This document shows positions 5,579-6,060 of a DNA stretch of 6,060 bases, piece by piece. Location: assembly GCA_010027105.1 (NCBI GenBank), contig RGVT01000174.1, positions 1 through 6,060 of the forward strand, in the 5' to 3' direction. Source of the DNA: Planctomycetia bacterium (lineage in GTDB: Bacteria > Planctomycetota > Planctomycetia > Pirellulales > UBA1268). Position 1 is the stretch's first letter, and each line of letters opens with the position of its first letter. Both the position numbers and the translations under genes were made by a program. Below the pieces are notes generated by a model, which worked only from the letters and a program-made list of their open reading frames with translations, made no database searches and was not told where the DNA came from.

Positions 5579-5608
5579 AATAGACGTCGCCGAACGCACG
5601 GGTGTCAA
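5579..5608 (-). promoter_or_regulatory. Promoter of the cytochrome c gene, overlapping the RidA-like stop
   Basis: On the minus strand a perfect TTGACA (5608-5603) is followed after 18 bases by TCTATT (5584-5579), four of six matches to TATAAT. Transcription should start near 5572, giving a leader of about 62 bases before the ATG at 5509. The -35 box covers the TGA stop (5607-5605) of the upstream RidA-like gene. This is the best promoter match in the window. Confidence 0.55.
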
Positions 5609-6060
5609 GAATCGGGTGCGGCGGCCAGTTCGAAGACCGCCTCGATCTCGACAGCCACACCGGCGGGCAGCGAGGCGACACCCACCGCACTGCGAACGCC
5701 GACCCCGGCCTCCGGGCCCCAGACGTCGGCGAACAGCTCGCTGCAGCCGTTGAGCACCTGGGGATGCTGGTCGAACTCGGGCGTGCACTGCACCATTCCC
5801 AGCACCTTCACCACGCGACGCACCCGGTCGAGCGACCCCACGGCGGCCTGCACCGTGGCCAGCAGCGCGAGCCCCGCCTGGCGGGCCGCCCGACTGCCGG
5901 CCGCGACGTCGAGATCAGCCCCCACGCGGCCCTTCACCATCCCGCCGTCGGGCAGCAGCGGGAGGTGACCGGAGCAGTACAGGAACCTGTTCACGACGAG
6001 GCTCGGCACGTAGGCCCCGATCGGCCGCGGGGCGGGGGGAAGGTCGAGGCCGAGGGCGGC
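5605..6060 (-). CDS. RidA (YjgF/YER057c/UK114) family protein, 5' end missing
   Basis: The reading frame enters from the right edge and ends at TGA 5607-5605, giving 151 visible residues. The visible sequence begins LGLDLPPAPRPIGAYVPS, which is the normal start of the longer RidA-like subgroup, so only a few N-terminal residues and the start codon are probably missing. Family features include FLYCSGHLPLLPDG, VKGRVGADLD, RVVKVLGMVQ and RSAVGVASLP followed by VEIE. The Arg before SAVGVASLP (visible residue 123) aligns with the Arg that binds the substrate carboxylate in canonical RidA. Those enzymes hydrolyse reactive enamine/imine intermediates such as 2-aminoacrylate, but members of this longer subgroup are mostly uncharacterised, so deaminase activity is an inference. 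It is predicted cytoplasmic. A GTG at 6009 is an internal Val, not the start. The gene is followed on the same strand by the cytochrome c gene, whose promoter overlaps this stop codon. Confidence 0.9.
   Translation of the reverse strand, partial: AALGLDLPPAPRPIGAYVPSLVVNRFLYCSGHLPLLPDGGMVKGRVGADLDVAAGSRAARQAGLALLATVQAAVGSLDRVRRVVKVLGMVQCTPEFDQHPQVLNGCSELFADVWGPEAGVGVRSAVGVASLPAGVAVEIEAVFELAAAPDS

Noticed and set aside
5510..5788. N-terminal extension of the cytochrome c frame
   Set aside because: The signal peptide begins at the ATG at 5509, with a Shine-Dalgarno seven bases upstream. The extension is antisense-like sequence overlapping the RidA-like gene.

Overview
The window is a gene-dense, very GC-rich piece of bacterial chromosome (roughly 70% GC by eye, with strong G/C preference at third codon positions). 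It most resembles a planctomycete. Two genes begin with the short CxxC...CxxC zinc ribbon followed by an Ala/Pro linker that is common in Planctomycetota. They lie beside an FHA-domain protein, a small monoheme cytochrome c and a RidA-like protein. The lineage is an inference from protein style; no rRNA or marker gene is present.

Layout: (1) 1-609 (+), the 3' end of a protein with two FHA domains. (2) 611-997 (-), a YbgC/4HBT-type acyl-CoA thioesterase, converging on the FHA gene with one base between stop codons. (3) 1145-1645 (+), a stand-alone tandem ACT-domain protein, divergent from the thioesterase, with a recognisable promoter. (4) 1651-2334 (-), a zinc-ribbon protein with an unrecognised C-terminal domain, converging on the ACT gene with five bases between. 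(5) 2335-2554, a divergent control region. (6) 2555-3226 and 3230-4600 (+), a two-gene unit three bases apart: a zinc-ribbon membrane protein and an HD-superfamily phosphohydrolase whose active-site motifs match the SAMHD1/dNTPase family. (7) 4558-6060 (-), three genes read leftward: a RidA-family protein (5' end outside the window), a secreted monoheme cytochrome c with its own promoter, and a secreted Ala/Pro-rich protein of unknown function whose 3' end overlaps the HD gene by 43 bp.

The thioesterase, RidA-like and HD proteins look like housekeeping metabolism (acyl-CoA clearance, reactive enamine/imine handling, nucleotide hydrolysis). The ACT and FHA proteins look like small-molecule and phosphopeptide sensors whose partners are not visible here. 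The closest thing to an undescribed system is the tightly coupled membrane zinc-ribbon protein plus dNTPase-like HD enzyme, facing a second zinc-ribbon gene across a shared control region. I see no mobile element, CRISPR array, RNA gene or convincing intrinsic terminator.
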